From positions 60,048 through 124,047 of the forward strand of contig CAJTZM010000006.1 in NCBI GenBank assembly GCA_910583935.1: 64,000 nt of DNA. Reading direction: 5' to 3'. Below the pieces are notes generated by a model, which worked only from the letters and a program-made list of their open reading frames with translations, was not told the DNA's origin and did no database searches. Of this stretch, positions 62,305 to 64,000 are shown piece after piece. The translations under genes and the position numbers were made by a program. This DNA is from an uncultured Oscillospiraceae bacterium. Lineage in GTDB: Bacteria > Bacillota > Clostridia > Oscillospirales > Ruminococcaceae. Position 1 is the stretch's first letter. The number at the start of each line of letters is the position of its first letter.

Positions 62305-62332
62305 AAAAAGCGGCCAATAAGGCCGCTTTTTT
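62305..62332. terminator. Terminator between the fusion gene and the EamA gene
   Basis: AAAAAGCGGCC-AATAA-GGCCGCTTTTTT, usable in both directions. Confidence 0.9.
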
Positions 62333-62397
62333 GTTCCCTTTATAAAGCTTTCATCGAAATTCCATTAAGCAAACGCTTTTTGGCCGATGCTTTCGTA

Positions 62398-63303
62398 TCA
62401 TTCGATTCCCAAAATCCCAATACCAAGCATAACCAGAACGATCATGGCATATTGGCCGCGGCTGAGCTTTTCCTTTAGGAAAATCCGAGACCAGAGCACC
62501 GAAAAAATGCTGAATGACGCGATCATCGGCGCCGCCACAATCGCGTTGGATGACATGGCGTACACATAGACAAACTGGCCCGCCGTCTCCAAAAGGGCCG
62601 CGCCGGTCAGTGGCTTAACTGCGGCGGAAAAAAGCTTTTGCCTGCGCACAAAAACCAGATAGAACATGGCGAAAACTCCAATGAGCAAAAAGGTCATCTC
62701 GTAGGCCATATTGGCCTGGTTTTCAGTAAAGATCGGGTTGTCGCCATCCAGGTAAAACGCGTCGCCAAAGGTGCCCAGCCCATCGATGATACAGTAAAGT
62801 ATTGGGAAAAGAATGGCGATGGCGCTGACCGAATATTTTTTATCCACCGTCTCTCCCGCTTCGGCCCGCTCCCGGTCCGCATTTTTCTTTTCCACAATCG
62901 AAAGGCCCAAAATTCCGATGCAGATGGCAGCCACCGCACCAAACTGCATAGCGCTCATTCGCTGGCCCAGCACCAGAAAGCACAAAAGGGCGGCCACCGC
63001 GCCGGAGGAATTGCTAATCGGCGAGCAGACCGAAAGGTCAATATATCGAAGCCCCACATATCCCAGCGTCATGGACAGAATATACATGGACGACACCGGC
63101 AGATACCGGACCATATTCATCAGGGAAAAAGGCTCTTTACAGATCAACCCGTAATAAATGATCGCGTGCAGGCCCATCACCAGACCCACCATCATTACTG
63201 TTCTCCAGTGGCTGTATGGGTCTCCAGGGTCCGCGCCCTTTTTATAAAACAGGTCGGCTCCGCTCCACGCAAGAATCGTTAAAATTGCGAATAAAAACCA
63301 CAT
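62398..63303 (-). CDS. EamA/DMT family transporter
   Basis: 301 residues, ten membrane helices in two EamA repeats. First: TILAWSGADLFYKKGADPGDPYSHWR, VGLRYIDLSVCSPISNSSGAVAALLCFLVLGQRMSAMQFGAVAAICIGILGLSI; second: IIDGLGTFGDAFYL and AMSSNAIVAAPMIASFSIFSVLWSRIFLKEKLSRGQYAMIVLVMLGIGILGI. A 30-residue charged loop separates them. Probably an exporter of small metabolites; substrate unknown. AGAGGTG precedes the ATG. Confidence 0.88.
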   Translation of the reverse strand: MWFLFAILTILAWSGADLFYKKGADPGDPYSHWRTVMMVGLVMGLHAIIYYGLICKEPFSLMNMVRYLPVSSMYILSMTLGYVGLRYIDLSVCSPISNSSGAVAALLCFLVLGQRMSAMQFGAVAAICIGILGLSIVEKKNADRERAEAGETVDKKYSVSAIAILFPILYCIIDGLGTFGDAFYLDGDNPIFTENQANMAYEMTFLLIGVFAMFYLVFVRRQKLFSAAVKPLTGAALLETAGQFVYVYAMSSNAIVAAPMIASFSIFSVLWSRIFLKEKLSRGQYAMIVLVMLGIGILGIE

Positions 63304-63366
63304 TGACAGTCACCTCTCGTAAAATTTTGCGGAAGTCCTTTCCTATGGACCAAGATGATCCATACG

Positions 63367-63415
63367 CTGTACGTACAGAGAAATGTGCGTATTGCCTTTT
63401 GGGACAAGTACGCAC
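63367..63415. promoter_or_regulatory. Inverted repeats in the EamA leader
   Basis: CTGTACGTACAG (63367-63378) is a perfect 12-bp palindrome; GTGCGTA...TACGCAC (63385-63391 with 63409-63415) is a 7-bp dyad with a 17-nt centre. Both lie after the predicted start of the EamA transcript and could be an operator or RNA hairpins. Confidence 0.45.
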
Positions 63416-63429
63416 TGACGCAATTTCTT

Positions 63430-63458
63430 ATTATAGATACTGCCAGAGGTTTTGTAAA
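63430..63458 (-). promoter_or_regulatory. EamA gene promoter
   Basis: TTTACA (63458-63453), 17-nt spacer, TATAAT (63435-63430) on the minus strand; the leader is about 120 nt. Confidence 0.75.
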
Positions 63459-63534
63459 GAAAAATCTGCAAAATTCCGCCCAGGCTTACCTATTTTGACA
63501 GCATTTCTTTTGCGGCCGCACCTTTGTAAGGAAA

Positions 63535-63560
63535 AAGCCGGGAGACTCCTTTCTCCCGGC
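63535..63560 (-). terminator. Terminator of the Pro/Gln-rich protein gene
   Basis: GCCGGGAGA / TCTCCCGGC with a 6-nt loop and TTTTTCC on the minus strand, 40 nt past the stop. Confidence 0.82.
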
Positions 63561-63598
63561 CATAAAACAACTATTTTCAATGCGGAACCGCCGCCTTA

Positions 63599-64000
63599 CT
63601 AGGCTTCATCCTGCGTACTTCCCGTATAAGTATCGGTACGCTGAAGGATCTCGGTTTCTGTTTCCTCATCATAGGTGTAGATATTCTCGGTATAGGAATT
63701 GGTTTCCGGATCGTGGTCCTCGACTTTCGAATAATGGGTAAGCTTATTGTTATCGTCGTAGTATTCCACCCGAATCAGGGTCCCATCGTTTTCGTAAATG
63801 CTTGTAGTGTGATGGTAGGAAAACTCATAGGCGGGTTTCTGCTCCGGCTGAGACGCAGGCTCCGGCTGAGGCGCGGGCGCGGGCTCTGGCGCGGGCTGGA
63901 CCGGTACGGTAGCCGCTGCGTCCACTTTGGGCGCCTGCTCCTGGACCTGCGGCTTTGAATCCGGCTGGGGAATGGTCTGCTGCGGCTGCTGAACCTTTGG
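63599..64000 (-). CDS. Pro/Gln/Glu-rich protein, C-terminal part (runs off window)
   Basis: The minus-strand frame is open from the window end to the stop at 63599 (134 codons, no start seen). The visible part begins PKVQQPQQTIPQPDSKPQVQEQ, continues with PAPEPAPAPQPEPASQPEQKP and ends in a small soluble domain, FSYHHTTSIYENDGTLIRVEYYDDNNKLTHYSKVEDHDPETNSYTENIYTYDEETETEIL. The linker composition suggests an exported or wall-spanning protein, with the start beyond the window. Function unknown. Confidence 0.7.
   Translation of the reverse strand, partial: PKVQQPQQTIPQPDSKPQVQEQAPKVDAAATVPVQPAPEPAPAPQPEPASQPEQKPAYEFSYHHTTSIYENDGTLIRVEYYDDNNKLTHYSKVEDHDPETNSYTENIYTYDEETETEILQRTDTYTGSTQDEA

Overview
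This window looks like chromosomal DNA of a moderately high-GC, anaerobic, endospore-forming Firmicute, most likely a clostridial Oscillospiraceae/Ruminococcaceae-type bacterium. The pointers are a GerA/SpoVAF germination protein, a YtaF-like protein, a SpoIID domain, class III (oxygen-sensitive) ribonucleotide reductase with its activase, GTP-type PEP carboxykinase, an OadB-type sodium pump subunit, the hrcA-grpE-dnaK-dnaJ operon with a CIRCE element, and many GTG/TTG starts behind AGGAGG-like ribosome binding sites. I see no rRNA, tRNA, CRISPR array, prophage or transposase. The species call is inference.

Layout. 1-2960: DUF1848 (cut by the window edge) and a flavodoxin, then an AT-richer patch with an ASCH-like gene and a divergent flavin reductase/HxlR pair bounded by two near-identical 55 bp terminator repeats. 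2998-7881: heat-shock operon. 8132-10639: fructoselysine-kinase-like gene, LOR/SDH ornithine-cyclodeaminase-type gene, DUF3795 and a small membrane protein. 10699-14740 (minus): tsaD, rimI, polA. 15090-17857: dCMP deaminase, a degenerate NERD-like membrane protein, then a yybP-ykoY (Mn2+) riboswitch with terminator in front of OadB and a 43-residue OadG-like protein. 17975-22966: lipoprotein, membrane-anchored protein, Xaa-Pro peptidase, DUF6985-like protein, Gfo/Idh/MocA oxidoreductase, YtaF. 23032-26193: NrdR-controlled nrdD-nrdG. 26277-28757: decayed MBL hydrolase, a 48-residue membrane protein, pckA. 29023-33187: rlmI-like methyltransferase, second DUF3795, then hydrolase-esterase-epimerase operon. 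33441-38380: mreBCD-PBP2 cell-shape operon. 38461-41478 (minus): acetyltransferase, asnA, MFS transporter. 41800-46284: MurT/GatD-like pair, HAD phosphatase, SpoVAF. 46312-52082: decayed acetyltransferase, Na/Pi cotransporter, BlaI/M56 pair. 52228-56029: mtnN, DUF4867, PRTase-like protein, secreted NPGTG-tailed protein. 56397-62332: cysteine desulfurase, thiI, and a very large CinA/sortase-like/SpoIID fusion. 62398-64000: EamA transporter and the end of a Pro/Gln-rich protein.

Themes. Several genes serve the cell envelope and sporulation: MreBCD-PBP2, MurT/GatD-like, SpoVAF, YtaF and the SpoIID fusion. Three points deserve most attention. (1) A single 1132-residue protein joins a CinA-like cytoplasmic half, a membrane segment, a class B sortase domain whose catalytic Cys is Glu, a Ser-rich linker and a SpoIID domain. 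(2) The GatD-like glutaminase next to MurT has lost both its nucleophilic Cys and its catalytic His. (3) A Mn2+-type riboswitch controls a stand-alone OadB/OadG-like pair, which suggests a metal-linked role. A fourth is a perfect hairpin that hides the SpoVAF ribosome binding site and has a sigma-G-like promoter placed so that the spore transcript would lack half of the hairpin.
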